From the NCBI RefSeq assembly GCF_943912385.1, contig NZ_CALTTY010000002.1, forward strand, positions 1-64,000: a stretch of 64,000 nucleotides of DNA, in the 5' to 3' direction. Numbering within the stretch: position 1 is the stretch's first letter; every line of letters starts with the position of its first letter. This document shows, piece after piece, positions 8,582-17,026 of the stretch. The position numbers were made by a program, and so were the translations under genes. A model generated the notes under the pieces. It was not told the DNA's origin, made no database searches, and saw only the letters and a program-made list of their open reading frames with translations. The DNA comes from an uncultured Anaerococcus sp. Lineage in GTDB: Bacteria > Bacillota > Clostridia > Tissierellales > Peptoniphilaceae.

Positions 8582-9373
8582 TTATTTTAGTCCTTCTATT
8601 TTCTCTATGATAGGATTTAGAAGTTCGTTATCTATCTCTGTTGCCATACCTGCATCAATTTTTGATGCTATGGATGGGTCTATTGGTAGTTTTACCAGGG
8701 TATCAATGTCGTATCTTTGGGCAACTTTTTCTATATTTGATTCGCCAAAGATTTCATGCTTGCCGCCACAGTCTGGGCAAACAAAGTAGGAAATATTTTC
8801 AACAAGGCCTATTATATCCTTGCCCATCATCCTTGCCATCTTTAGAGATTTTTCTACAACCATCTCTACCAGCCCCTGAGGGGTTGCTACAGCCACTACC
8901 CCATCTATTGGAAGAGACTGGAAGACTGTAAGAGGTACATCTGCTGTTCCTGGAGGCATATCTACTACAAGATAGTCAATTTCACCCCAGTTTACATCTG
9001 TATAAAACTGCTTGATAACTCCTGTTACAATTGAAGACCTCCAAACAACTGGGTCTGTTTTTTTAGGAAGAATCATATTTGTCGAGATAAGTTTAATCCC
9101 ATTGTCAGCTTTGGCTGGGGTCATTATTCCATCAGCTGTTCCCCTCACAGCCTCATCTATACCAAAGGCTTCAGCTATGGAAGGACCTGTAATGTCAGCA
9201 TCTAAAAGCCCTACCTTATTGCCTTTGTTTTGAAGGCTAACTGCAAGCTGGCTTGCAAGAGAGGATTTTCCTACTCCTCCCTTACCACTCATAACTGCTA
9301 TAATCTTTTTAATCTCTGTGCCCTTTTGGGTCTCTATTTTAAATTGGTCAAAATTAGGTTTTTGATTAGTCAT
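8582..9373 (-). CDS. mrp: Mrp/NBP35-family iron-sulfur cluster carrier ATPase
   Basis: A 263-aa deviant-Walker P-loop ATPase. The P-loop MSGKGGVGKSS is at residues 28-38 with the signature second Lys. VDMPPGTADVPLT is the switch region, and CPDCGG near residue 200 is the paired-Cys motif that binds a bridging Fe-S cluster in this family. Mrp proteins carry and deliver Fe-S clusters in the cytoplasm. No N-terminal DUF59 domain is present, which is usual for the short form. AAAGGAGAAATT precedes the ATG. First gene of a two-gene unit with the DUF1002 gene. Confidence 0.92.
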   Translation of the reverse strand: MTNQKPNFDQFKIETQKGTEIKKIIAVMSGKGGVGKSSLASQLAVSLQNKGNKVGLLDADITGPSIAEAFGIDEAVRGTADGIMTPAKADNGIKLISTNMILPKKTDPVVWRSSIVTGVIKQFYTDVNWGEIDYLVVDMPPGTADVPLTVFQSLPIDGVVAVATPQGLVEMVVEKSLKMARMMGKDIIGLVENISYFVCPDCGGKHEIFGESNIEKVAQRYDIDTLVKLPIDPSIASKIDAGMATEIDNELLNPIIEKIEGLK

Positions 9374-9476
9374 AATTTCTCCTTTATTTTAAATCTTTAT
9401 GTCTTAATTATATTAGATTTGACTTAAATTACCATTAAAATAATTGTCAGAAAACTTAAACTAGATGACTAAACCA

Positions 9477-10493
9477 TTAAAAATCTATCTTCATATCTAC
9501 ATCTTTAATTAAACCATTCTTTCTCATTATCGAATAAATTAGAAGGGATAAGATGGCAGGAAGTATGATTTGTATACCTATAACTTTTATAAATAAAACA
9601 ATGACATTCTCTCCTGCCATTGCCTGGAAAGTACCAATTTGACCCACAAGGCCGCTTGTTCCCATACCTGCCCCAAGGGGTGTATTTGTCATCTTAAAAA
9701 CTATGGTTGAAAGAGGTCCTAGGATTGCAGATGTAAGGGTTGGTGGGAGCCAAATCCAAGGGTTTTTAATTGTATTTGGCACTTGAAACATGGATGTACC
9801 AAGGCCCTGGGCAAAAAGCCCCTCAAGACCATTATCCCTATAAGAAATAACTGCAAAGCCTATCATCTGAGAGCAACATCCGACTGTAGCAGCCCCTGCA
9901 GCAAGGCCTGATAGGGAAAGCATCATACAAATGGCAGCAGAAGAGATTGGTAGAGTCAGCGTTATACCAATTAGAACAGATACAATTATGCCCATAAAAA
10001 ACGGCTCAATTTCAGTAGCTCTTACAATAAATTCTCCGACCATTGTCATAAAACTTGACACATAGGGTCCAATCAAGTCTCCCAAAACAACTCCAGCAAG
10101 GATTGTAACCAAAGGAGTGATTATTATATCAATCTTAGTCGACTTTGATACGATTTTTCCAAACTCAACCGCGAATATACTTGCTACATAGACCCCAACA
10201 GGTCCACCGAGCTCATAGGCAGAAAGGCCCACAATAGTATTGGCAAACAAAACTAATTTTGGTGCATCTAGACTGTAGGCAATTGACGTTGCAATGGCAG
10301 CCCCCGCCCCGGCAGATGCTAAAGGCCATATCCTATCTGTTAGGTAGGCAAGGTCAAAAATCTTTCCAACGGAATTTATTATTGTCCCTATAAGCAGGGA
10401 TGCGAATAAACCAAAAGCCATGGCTCCCAGAGCGTCTATAAAATATACTCTAGGATCTAGGCTTACTCCTTTTTTCTTTAAAAATTCTTTCAT
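9477..10493 (-). CDS. PTS IIC-like (PF13303) membrane transporter, candidate vitamin transporter
   Basis: A 338-aa protein of about ten membrane segments of the PTS_EIIC_2 (PfoR-like) type: FGLFASLLIGTIINSVGKIF, GAGAAIATSIAYSLDAPKLV, YELGGPVGVYVASIFAVEFG and NTPLGAGMGTSGLVGQIGTF are family stretches. No IIA or IIB partner lies nearby, so transport may not be phosphotransfer-linked. The gene directly follows niaR, and a GTGTAT-N6-ATACAC dyad lies between them. I infer control by NiaR and therefore a possible role in niacin or precursor uptake. GAGGAG precedes the ATG. The family call is firm; the substrate is a hypothesis. Confidence 0.78.
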   Translation of the reverse strand: MKEFLKKKGVSLDPRVYFIDALGAMAFGLFASLLIGTIINSVGKIFDLAYLTDRIWPLASAGAGAAIATSIAYSLDAPKLVLFANTIVGLSAYELGGPVGVYVASIFAVEFGKIVSKSTKIDIIITPLVTILAGVVLGDLIGPYVSSFMTMVGEFIVRATEIEPFFMGIIVSVLIGITLTLPISSAAICMMLSLSGLAAGAATVGCCSQMIGFAVISYRDNGLEGLFAQGLGTSMFQVPNTIKNPWIWLPPTLTSAILGPLSTIVFKMTNTPLGAGMGTSGLVGQIGTFQAMAGENVIVLFIKVIGIQIILPAILSLLIYSIMRKNGLIKDVDMKIDF

Positions 10494-10503
10494 AAGCTCC
10501 TCT

Positions 10504-10528
10504 CATTAAATAAATGTTTTATTTAATG
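10504..10528. repeat. Perfect 11-bp inverted repeat
   Basis: CATTAAATAAA and TTTATTTAATG with a 3-base spacer, between the niaR stop and the start of the PTS-IIC-like gene. It overlaps the likely 5' leader of the transporter. It has no T-run after it, so it is more likely a protein-binding site or mRNA hairpin than a terminator. Confidence 0.5.
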
Positions 10529-10540
10529 ATACCACAAAAA

Positions 10541-10558
10541 GTGTATCTGTATATACAC
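10541..10558. promoter_or_regulatory. Candidate NiaR operator
   Basis: The dyad GTGTAT-CTGTAT-ATACAC lies 48 bases upstream of the transporter start, just after the niaR gene. NiaR is known to repress niacin uptake and NAD synthesis genes from dyad operators. The exact match to a published motif was not tested. Confidence 0.5.
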
Positions 10559-10565
10559 CAGGAAA

Positions 10566-11066
10566 TTATTCTATTAAATATTTTCTTTCCCTCAATATTT
10601 TTAACCCCTTTTCCATATCAGAAGGATTTTTTGCAATCAAGGTGTGGTAGTGGATACCTGATGTAAGTTTTAAAAGTGGGGCGTCTGTCTCTAAGTTTTC
10701 TAAAAAAATATTAACCCCATTTCTTGAACTTATATCAAGATCTTTCTTGATGGTCCCATAGACCCTATGGCAGATGAAGACGTCTTTGATGGTGATGTTT
10801 CTATCAACTAAGATATTAAGCTCTTCTCCTATGGCTTTTTTATCATGTTTTACCCTTACTATCCTCTCGCAGTCTTCCTTTTCTTTTAGCTTATACCCCC
10901 TATTGGTTGATAAAATCTCTACCCCCTTTGCCTTAAGTATGCCTATATCTTTGACTATGACCTGCCTTGATAAATCAAATTTCTCTGCCAAATCTTTGCC
11001 AGAAACAGGTTTTTTCGAATCTTGTAAAATTTTTATAATTTCTATTCTTCTTTCATTTACTTTCAT
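10566..11066 (-). CDS. niaR: Niacin-responsive transcriptional repressor NiaR (HTH_11 + 3H domain)
   Basis: A 166-aa repressor. Residues 1-60 are a winged helix (RIEIIKILQDSKKPVSGKDL; SRQVIVKDIGILKAKG). Residues 70-166 are the 3H domain named for three conserved histidines, seen here as VKHDKK, ICHRVYG and SGIHYHTL, which bind a metal and nicotinic acid. With niacin bound, NiaR represses NAD-precursor transport and synthesis genes. Length fits the family (about 170). The downstream PTS-IIC-like gene is its likely target. It is divergent from the T-box-controlled transporter. Niacin as effector is from the family, not shown here. Confidence 0.88.
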   Translation of the reverse strand: MKVNERRIEIIKILQDSKKPVSGKDLAEKFDLSRQVIVKDIGILKAKGVEILSTNRGYKLKEKEDCERIVRVKHDKKAIGEELNILVDRNITIKDVFICHRVYGTIKKDLDISSRNGVNIFLENLETDAPLLKLTSGIHYHTLIAKNPSDMEKGLKILRERKYLIE

Positions 11067-11120
11067 ATAAATACTTTACTCCAAAAATAGATATAATTTA
11101 AAATATTTTACCACGATGAC

Positions 11121-11149
11121 TTGACAGCGAATATAATTTGGTGTAATAT
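11121..11149 (+). promoter_or_regulatory. Strong sigma-A promoter of the T-box operon
   Basis: Perfect TTGACA, a 17-base spacer and TAATAT. The predicted start near 11156 coincides with the beginning of the T-box stem I. Confidence 0.8.
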
Positions 11150-11155
11150 TAAGCT

Positions 11156-11420
11156 AAAGACTTAGAAAAGAAGAGTAACTAGGGAAATAGATTAAAGAGA
11201 GTCCCAGCTGGTGAGAAGGGATATCAGAAGCCTTAGCGAATAAAGCCTTGGAGTCTTCTCGGGGATTTGATCCGGGAACGAGTTTTGCCCGTTATAGCAA
11301 AGGAGTATGGTTGTACTTTCTAAGGTGTATTTTGTGAAAAATACATGAATTAAGGTGGTAACGCGAATTTCGCCCTTATTATCCATTACGGATAGTAAGG
11401 GCTTTTTTAATTCTACAATC
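11156..11420 (+). ncRNA. T-box leader, probably lysine-responsive
   Basis: A tRNA-sensing leader ahead of the amino-acid ABC transporter. Visible parts are the stem I AGTAA loop (11173-11178 region), AGAGAG and GCTGGTGAGA of the distal stem, the conserved GTTATAGC, and the T-box sequence AAGGTGGTAACGCG at 11352-11365. The terminator follows. TGGTAACGCG differs from the consensus TGGTACCGCG at one base. Stem pairing CTAGGG/CCTTAG places the specifier in CGAATAAAGC (11237-11246). Aligned from the 3' side the codon is AAA (Lys); aligned from the 5' side it would be TAA, which is impossible. Uncharged tRNA would stabilise the antiterminator and switch the transporter on. T-box identity is firm; lysine is tentative. 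Confidence 0.9.
11372..11408 (+). terminator. T-box conditional terminator
   Basis: GCCCTTATTATCC pairs with GGATAGTAAGGGC (one mismatch), followed by T6. Its 5' arm overlaps the T-box antiterminator region, as expected of a conditional terminator. Confidence 0.88.
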
Positions 11421-11444
11421 AATATAATTTATGAAAGGAATATT

Positions 11445-13019
11445 ATGAAAAGACTTGTAAAAATCTTACTTGCTCTAATATTTCTCTTCCCAGTAGGAGA
11501 AACTTCTGCAAGCGAAGACGTGCTAAGGGTTGGTATGGAGGTTAACTACGCCCCATACAACTTCTCAGAGACAGATGATTCAAATGGCGCTTATCCTGTA
11601 GCCAATTCTCCAGGTGAGTATGCCAATGGTTATGATGTTAGATTTGCCCAAAACATAGCCAAAGAACTTGGAAAAGAACTTGAAATTTATAAAATCGAAT
11701 GGGATGGCCTAATTCCTGCCCTCACCAGTGGTAAGATTGATGCCATTCTTGCGGGCATGAGTCCGACAGATGAAAGACGTGAGCAAATTGACTTTACCAT
11801 CCCCTACTACAGGGCTAAGATGGTAGTTGTCGTACCAAAAGATTCAAAATACCTTGATGCTAAGTCTATCAACGACTTTAAGGGAGCAAGGATAACAGGA
11901 CAGCTTGGAACCTTCCATGCCGATGTAATTGACCAGATGGATGGGGTTATAAAACAAGAGCCAATGGACTCCTTCCCTACCATGATTGCCGCAACCAATG
12001 CCGGAACAATAGATGGTTATATATCTGAAGAGGCAGGTGCTGAATCAGCCATTTCTTCAAACCCAAAGCTCACCTATATAAAGTTTGATGATGGAGAAAA
12101 CTTTAAAACCTCAGACGATGACACTACTGTAGCAGTTGGCCTTGCCAAGGGTTCAGCCATGGCAGAAGAAATAAATGCCTACCTTGAATTTATTGACATT
12201 GACCAGGTCCAAGAAGAAATTATGGCAGAGATGGTAGAGATCACCAGCAAGGAAGATGCCCCAAAGACCTTCCTTACAGAAGTTAAGGAAATCTGGGCTA
12301 AGTATAAATCGCTTTTCCTAAAAGGTGTTGTTAATACCTTATTTATTGCAATTTTATCAACCATCCTAGGTTTTATCATAGGCCTACTCGTTGCAATAAT
12401 TAGAAGGATAGATGTAAATAAAAAAACAAATCCTTTGGCTTACTGCTTCCACAAATTTATAAACTTCCTCTTATCAGTATATGTAGAAATCTTTAGGGGG
12501 ACACCGATGATGGTCCAATCCGTAATCATCTTCTACGGACTTAAGCAATACTTTGATATTGACCTATCAACCATGTTTGCAGCCATTCTAATCGTATCGA
12601 TAAATACCGGTGCCTACCTATCAGAAGTCGTCCGTGGAGGTATAAGCTCGGTAAGTAGCGGACAATTTGAAGCTTGCAAGGCCTTAGGTCTTACAAACTG
12701 GCAAGCTATGACAAATGTCATCCTCCCTCAAACCATAAAAACCATCCTCCCATCACTTGGAAATGAGTTTGTGATCAATATCAAGGATACATCAGTACTT
12801 AATGTAATTTCTGTTACAGAATTATTCTTCATGTCTAAGTCTGTTGCAGGATCAACCTACCAGTACTTCCCTACCTACCTAATAACAGCAGTGATATATC
12901 TTCTCCTTACCTTTACCATAACAAGGCTACTATTATTAATAGAAAGAAGATTTAATGATAGGGACTTCATCTTAGAATCATCAACAGGAGTGAAAAATGT
13001 CAATACTCAAAGTAAATAA
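11445..13019 (+). CDS. Amino-acid ABC transporter, fused substrate-binding and permease protein
   Basis: A 524-aa fusion of the polar amino-acid transporter family. Residues 1-24 are a signal or anchor. Residues 25-265 form a family-3 binding domain ([51 protein letters not shown]). From about 275 to 510 is a HisM/GlnP-type permease domain with [11 protein letters not shown] and the EAA loop around [19 protein letters not shown]. The start is the ATG with AAAGGAA upstream, after the T-box terminator; the longer open frame starts inside the leader and is rejected. It imports an amino acid with the ATPase encoded by the next gene, which overlaps its end by 23 bases. The leader suggests lysine. 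Confidence 0.92.
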   Translation: MKRLVKILLALIFLFPVGETSASEDVLRVGMEVNYAPYNFSETDDSNGAYPVANSPGEYANGYDVRFAQNIAKELGKELEIYKIEWDGLIPALTSGKIDAILAGMSPTDERREQIDFTIPYYRAKMVVVVPKDSKYLDAKSINDFKGARITGQLGTFHADVIDQMDGVIKQEPMDSFPTMIAATNAGTIDGYISEEAGAESAISSNPKLTYIKFDDGENFKTSDDDTTVAVGLAKGSAMAEEINAYLEFIDIDQVQEEIMAEMVEITSKEDAPKTFLTEVKEIWAKYKSLFLKGVVNTLFIAILSTILGFIIGLLVAIIRRIDVNKKTNPLAYCFHKFINFLLSVYVEIFRGTPMMVQSVIIFYGLKQYFDIDLSTMFAAILIVSINTGAYLSEVVRGGISSVSSGQFEACKALGLTNWQAMTNVILPQTIKTILPSLGNEFVINIKDTSVLNVISVTELFFMSKSVAGSTYQYFPTYLITAVIYLLLTFTITRLLLLIERRFNDRDFILESSTGVKNVNTQSK

Positions 13020-13731
13020 TTTAGAGAAAAAATTCGGAGACAACCTAGTCTTAAAGGATATAAATATGGAGGTCGAAAAAGGTGAAGTTGTAACAATCAT
13101 AGGCTCATCAGGCTCTGGCAAGTCTACCCTTCTTCGCTGTCTTAACCTATTAGAAGACCCAAGCAGCGGAGAAATCCTCTATAAGGGAGAAAAAATCCTA
13201 GAGCCTTCCTTCGACCAAAGGAAGTATAGGTCCTATGTAGGCATGGTTTTTCAAAACTTTAACCTCTTTGCCAACAAAAACATCCTAGAAAACTGCATGC
13301 TAGGTCAAGTAAAGGTCCTCGGAAAATCCAAGGAAGAGGCAAGGGCCACAGCTCTAAAATACCTAGAATCTGTCGGTATGGCCCAATATATAAACGCCAA
13401 GCCAAGCCAAATATCAGGCGGCCAGCAGCAAAGGGTAGCCATAGCCCGTGCCCTATGTATGCATCCTGACATCCTGCTTTTTGACGAACCAACCTCTGCC
13501 CTCGACCCAGAAACAGTGGGTGAAGTTCTTAATGTAATGACCGAGCTTGCAAAAAGCGGGATGACCATGGTTGTTGTAACCCATGAGATGGACTTTGCAA
13601 GAGAAGTATCAGATAGGGTACTTTTCATGGATAAGGGTATAATCTTAGAAAACGCTAGTGCGAAAGATATATTTGAAAACCCTAAACATGAAAGGACAAA
13701 GGAATTCTTAAAGAGATTCTTAGACAACTAA
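12997..13731 (+). CDS. Amino-acid ABC transporter ATPase (GlnQ/HisP type)
   Basis: A 244-aa ATPase that powers the fused permease upstream. Walker [10 protein letters not shown] is at residues 36-44, the ABC signature SGGQQQR at about 139-145, Walker [15 protein letters not shown] at about 160, and the switch His in VVTHEMDF. Length and motif spacing fit the polar amino-acid importer class. It overlaps the permease gene by 23 bases and is therefore translationally coupled and under T-box control. No other binding-protein gene is close, consistent with the fused partner being sufficient. Confidence 0.95.
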   Translation: MSILKVNNLEKKFGDNLVLKDINMEVEKGEVVTIIGSSGSGKSTLLRCLNLLEDPSSGEILYKGEKILEPSFDQRKYRSYVGMVFQNFNLFANKNILENCMLGQVKVLGKSKEEARATALKYLESVGMAQYINAKPSQISGGQQQRVAIARALCMHPDILLFDEPTSALDPETVGEVLNVMTELAKSGMTMVVVTHEMDFAREVSDRVLFMDKGIILENASAKDIFENPKHERTKEFLKRFLDN

Positions 13732-13868
13732 TGATAAGTAAAAATGAACTAATAAAGCCTATAGAGGGCTTAAAGCATAACAATATAAAAATAGAAAAGA
13801 AAGTAGATAGGAAAAAATCTTCCTATCTACTTTTTGCCGAAAAAACTCAAGGAGTAAGCTATGAATAA
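13731..13868 (+). CDS. Possible 45-aa coupled small ORF
   Basis: The ATPase stop overlaps an ATG (TAATG at 13729-13733). It opens 45 codons of a basic peptide that end at TAA inside the first codons of murJ (ATGAATAA). The arrangement resembles translational coupling on both sides. Against it, a strong terminator-like hairpin lies in the middle and no ribosome site other than coupling is visible. It may be chance. Confidence 0.2.
   Translation: MISKNELIKPIEGLKHNNIKIEKKVDRKKSSYLLFAEKTQGVSYE
13800..13835 (+). terminator. Terminator after the ABC operon
   Basis: AAGTAGATAGGAA pairs with TTCCTATCTACTT, then T-rich. It separates the amino-acid operon from murJ. Confidence 0.75.
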
Positions 13869-15372
13869 CACCCTAATCCTCATGGTCTTAAACCTAGTTG
13901 GCAAGCTGTTTTCCTTCTTCAGGGAGATGGTATTTTCCTACTTCTACGGGACAAGTTCTATAACAGATGCCTTTAATACATCAACCACAGCAGCAACCCT
14001 GATCTTTTCCGTAATAACCTACGCCCTATCAAAAACTTATATACCTACTTATTCAAAGATAAGTAAAGAAAGAGGCGAGGCGGGAGGAGATGAATTTACC
14101 AACAAACTTTTAAACTTTTCCCTTTTTTTATGTACAACCATAATGATCTTAGGCCTTGTCTTTGCTCCTTATATAGTAAAGATGTTTGCCATAGGCTATG
14201 ACGGGAACAAGCTAAAAATAGCCTCTCTTTTCATGAGAGCCATAATTTTAACCATGTACCCAAATATATACGCGGCTATTTTCTCCTCCTACTTACAAAT
14301 CAAGGGAGACTTCATAACCCCAGCCCTGCCACTTTTAATTTTAAACGTAATCCTCGGGATAACTGTAGCAATATCTAAGGGCAATATCTATATAATGACA
14401 ATAGGTATTTTTCTAGCCTACTTTATCCAATTTATAGTCTTTCCTAGAAAGATACGTCAAACAGGCTTTAAGAGAAAAATAGGATTTATGGATATAAATG
14501 ATGATGTAAAAAGTCTAATAAAACTATCAATCCCGACCATTTTTTCCATGGCAGCCGTATATATATCGACCATAGTCGACCAGTCATTCGCCTCAATTGT
14601 AGCTAATGACGGGGGTGTGTCAGTTGTAAACTATTCTTTAAAAATCTTAAGAATAGTCTCATCAACTTTCATAGTTCCCTTTCAAATCACAGCCTATCCT
14701 ATAATCGGAAAGCTTGCTGCAGAAGGTGATTTTGATGAGGTAAAAAATATTACCAGTAAGACCCTGGTAAAAATAATGATTCTTTTTATCCCATCCCTGG
14801 TGGGACTTATGGTCCTATCAAGACCTATTATATCTTTTGTCTACATGAGGGGAGCTTTTGGCTATGAAGATATGATAAGAACTGCAGATGTCCTATTTTA
14901 CTACACTATCTACCTTATAGGACCAGCGATTGCAGATCTCTTATACTTGTCATTTTTTTCAGTGCAAAATACAAAGATACCTACAATCATCTCCTTCATC
15001 CAGCTTAGCGTAAATATCTACCTAGACTATGCCCTAAGCACGAGATACGGCCTTATAGGGCTCGCTCTTGCTACAACCTTAAGCCAGTTTGTTCTAGTCG
15101 GTCTTGCAAGTACTATGTATGTCAAACACTTTGGCAGACTTGATATGGCTTATATCTTTAAAAACATGGGCAAGATTGCTCTGGGATCTTTAGCCTTGGG
15201 TCTTGTAGCAACCTATACCTACAAGCTAAGACCTTCAAATGTCGGGCTCTTGCTAACTATCATGGTTTCAGCTATAGTCTACCTTGGTCTTATCTTTGTC
15301 TTAAAAGTAGATGGACTAGATGAAATAAATGAAAAATTTACAGGCAAACTTTCAAAAATAAAAAATAAATAA
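13861..15372 (+). CDS. murJ: MurJ-like lipid II flippase
   Basis: A 503-aa polytopic membrane protein with about 14 helices of the MOP superfamily, MurJ branch. The N-terminus contains LNLVGKLFSFFREMVFSYFY and GTSSITDAFNTS, typical of MurJ. Further signatures are SIPTIFSMAAVYISTIVDQS in the second half and FVYMRGAFGYEDMIRTADVL. MurJ flips undecaprenyl-linked peptidoglycan precursor across the membrane. Length is within the family range. AAGGAG lies 6 bases before the ATG. A related role in exporting another lipid-linked glycan cannot be excluded, because no mur genes are adjacent. Confidence 0.85.
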   Translation: MNNTLILMVLNLVGKLFSFFREMVFSYFYGTSSITDAFNTSTTAATLIFSVITYALSKTYIPTYSKISKERGEAGGDEFTNKLLNFSLFLCTTIMILGLVFAPYIVKMFAIGYDGNKLKIASLFMRAIILTMYPNIYAAIFSSYLQIKGDFITPALPLLILNVILGITVAISKGNIYIMTIGIFLAYFIQFIVFPRKIRQTGFKRKIGFMDINDDVKSLIKLSIPTIFSMAAVYISTIVDQSFASIVANDGGVSVVNYSLKILRIVSSTFIVPFQITAYPIIGKLAAEGDFDEVKNITSKTLVKIMILFIPSLVGLMVLSRPIISFVYMRGAFGYEDMIRTADVLFYYTIYLIGPAIADLLYLSFFSVQNTKIPTIISFIQLSVNIYLDYALSTRYGLIGLALATTLSQFVLVGLASTMYVKHFGRLDMAYIFKNMGKIALGSLALGLVATYTYKLRPSNVGLLLTIMVSAIVYLGLIFVLKVDGLDEINEKFTGKLSKIKNK

Positions 15373-15373
15373 T

Positions 15374-15417
15374 AAAAAACGCCTTGGCTATTAAAATAAG
15401 CTCCAAGGCGATTTTTA
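15374..15417 (+). terminator. Terminator after murJ
   Basis: CGCCTTGG and CCAAGGCG arms, then A-TTTTT. The following 15418-15586 is AT-rich with no recognisable gene. Confidence 0.8.
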
Positions 15418-15586
15418 TATACCTTTCTCGTAAGTAATATTAGTTGATTTTTAAACTTTATAACTATAACAACTTGTATTATCTCTTATAGACTGGCTTA
15501 CAAGATCAATTTAAAATTCTAATTCTACTAATAGTCTCTTTGAAAAATGACTATAGAAAATTATTTTTAAAAAATTTAATTTATAC

Positions 15587-15614
15587 AAAAAAATTAGGAG
15601 GTCCTAGGACCTCC
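15587..15614 (-). terminator. Terminator with a perfect 18-base palindrome
   Basis: GGAGGTCCTAGGACCTCC at 15597-15614 is fully self-complementary. On the minus strand it is followed by AATTTTTTT. It ends the thioesterase/HD pair, 60 bases past the last stop. Confidence 0.65.
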
Positions 15615-15673
15615 ATCGGGTTTGGTAAAATAAATTCACTTATAATATACTCAAATCTCGACTAATTGCAATA

Positions 15674-16306
15674 CTATTTTGACTTTCTGAAAAGATTATA
15701 GGGGAATTTATAGTAACGTGGCCTAGGTAAATAACTTTCTATAGAATCTCCCAGCATATCTTCTAGGTTTTTTTCCCATTGTTTTAAGATTTCTAGCCTA
15801 TTTTCTCTTATATGATCAAAGGAAATATTTCTTCCTTCCTCTATTTTCTCAAGACCTAGATAAGTCTCACCAATGAGGTTATCAAGGACTATTACAAGCT
15901 TCTCGTAAGGACTTATCTCTCGTTTTTGTAAGTAGGCCTTTAAAAATTCAAAATCTCTCTGGTTAATATTAAAATCTCCGTGGTAGGATTTTATATCACA
16001 AGTCACAAAACCATAGCCTAGGGCAACCCTTGCTGGAAGGAAATAGGATTCAAACCTTAAAATCCTATAGCCTGCCATAAATTGGTCTAATCCCCCATGG
16101 CCATAAGCCTTCCCTATATTAAAAAGCGCCCCGCAAGCATAGGCTACATCCTCATCTAGATCCAAGTCTCTTGCTATTTTTTCACAAGTTTTCCCTATTA
16201 TATGGCTTCTTATAATCCAACGGCCAGGATTTTCCTTATAGCCACCATCAAGCATAGACCTTACCTTGTCTCTATTTGGTATATTTCCAATTCCATCCTT
16301 ATACAT
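15674..16306 (-). CDS. Degenerate HD-superfamily protein coupled to the thioesterase
   Basis: A 210-aa protein with the helical outline of an HD domain: NPGRWIIRSHIIGKTCEKIA, then DEDVAYACGALFNIGKAYG at about residue 65, where the usual His-Asp pair is replaced by Phe-Asn. Later YGFVTCDIKSYHGDF resembles the region of the third metal ligand. I chose the ATG at 16304-16306 (GGGG nine bases upstream), which overlaps the thioesterase stop by 8 bases; an in-frame ATG at 16327 has no ribosome site. Loss of the HD residues suggests binding rather than hydrolysis. Co-translation with the thioesterase suggests a linked role, unknown. Confidence 0.6.
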   Translation of the reverse strand: MYKDGIGNIPNRDKVRSMLDGGYKENPGRWIIRSHIIGKTCEKIARDLDLDEDVAYACGALFNIGKAYGHGGLDQFMAGYRILRFESYFLPARVALGYGFVTCDIKSYHGDFNINQRDFEFLKAYLQKREISPYEKLVIVLDNLIGETYLGLEKIEEGRNISFDHIRENRLEILKQWEKNLEDMLGDSIESYLPRPRYYKFPYNLFRKSK

Positions 16307-16979
16307 AAGTGACAACCCCGTAGGCATGGTTTCTATCTGTTGCTATTTTAAAGTCCACCTTTCCATCTTCCGTCTTATAAAAAAGTATAGGCTCGTCACC
16401 TTCTCTTATTTCATTTTTATAGATAAGTTTTATATAAGAAGGCGTCCTATCATAAATTTCCATAAGATAGTCAAAATATATGGCATTATTTACATGGCCA
16501 TTTTTATCAAAATCAGCCTTTCTTAGCTGGATTTTTCTCTCATTAGTAAAATTCTTACTAATTTTATATACTTCTCCCTTATATGCCTCTTCTTCTTCTC
16601 CATAAGCTCTTTGGACTTCTTTGTCAATTATGGATGCTCTTTTTTTACTCCTATCATAAAGGATAAAACTAGCCTTAGCCCTTACAAGGACCTCTCCATC
16701 TCTTTTTACTATAAAATTTCTGTAGGCATAAAATCTTCTCATATGGGTCGGTATGGTTGTTATCACTACCAGGTCTCCTTCCCTAATAGGTTTTAAAAAT
16801 TTTATATCCCAGGCATAAAGGAGCCAGCTCTTATCCTCCATAGTTTTTAAATTACTTTCAACTCTCTTAGCCTGGGCGAAGGATAAATCAAGCATGAGAT
16901 TTACAAGATTCTTTATAGTGATTTGTCTATCCCTGTCACAAAGCATAGCCCCTATCTCATAAGTCTTTGTATCTTTCAT
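16299..16979 (-). CDS. Acyl-ACP thioesterase (FatA/B-like)
   Basis: A 226-aa double-hotdog thioesterase that releases fatty acids from acyl carrier protein. The first hotdog has the core SWLLYAWDIKFLKPIREGD. The second carries RKADFDKNGHVNNAIYFDYL, with the Asn-His pattern (NGHVNN) of the active site. Bacterial members are about 230-250 aa, so this is complete. It is the first gene of a two-gene minus-strand unit with the degenerate HD protein, overlapping it by 8 bases. Free fatty acid for phospholipid building or export is the likely product. Confidence 0.88.
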   Translation of the reverse strand: MKDTKTYEIGAMLCDRDRQITIKNLVNLMLDLSFAQAKRVESNLKTMEDKSWLLYAWDIKFLKPIREGDLVVITTIPTHMRRFYAYRNFIVKRDGEVLVRAKASFILYDRSKKRASIIDKEVQRAYGEEEEAYKGEVYKISKNFTNERKIQLRKADFDKNGHVNNAIYFDYLMEIYDRTPSYIKLIYKNEIREGDEPILFYKTEDGKVDFKIATDRNHAYGVVTYV

Positions 16980-17000
16980 CTTCTCCTCCTCTAAACAAGT

Positions 17001-17023
17001 AAAAAGGGCAGTAGCCTGCCCCT
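17001..17023 (-). terminator. Terminator after the CtpA-type protease
   Basis: GGGCAG and CTGCCC arms followed on the minus strand by TTTTT, four bases past the stop. Confidence 0.75.
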
Positions 17024-17026
17024 TAA

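Noticed and set aside
11192..11422. A 76-codon minus-strand open frame inside the T-box region
   Set aside because: It is the complement of the structured leader, has no ribosome site and no protein-like composition.
11355..11444. Longer N-terminus for the fused ABC protein
   Set aside because: It would start in the T-box and run through the terminator; the ATG at 11445 has a ribosome site and a signal peptide.
15597..15614. Perfect 18-base palindrome as a regulator binding site
   Set aside because: Followed by a T-run on the minus strand and placed after a gene, so a terminator explains it better.
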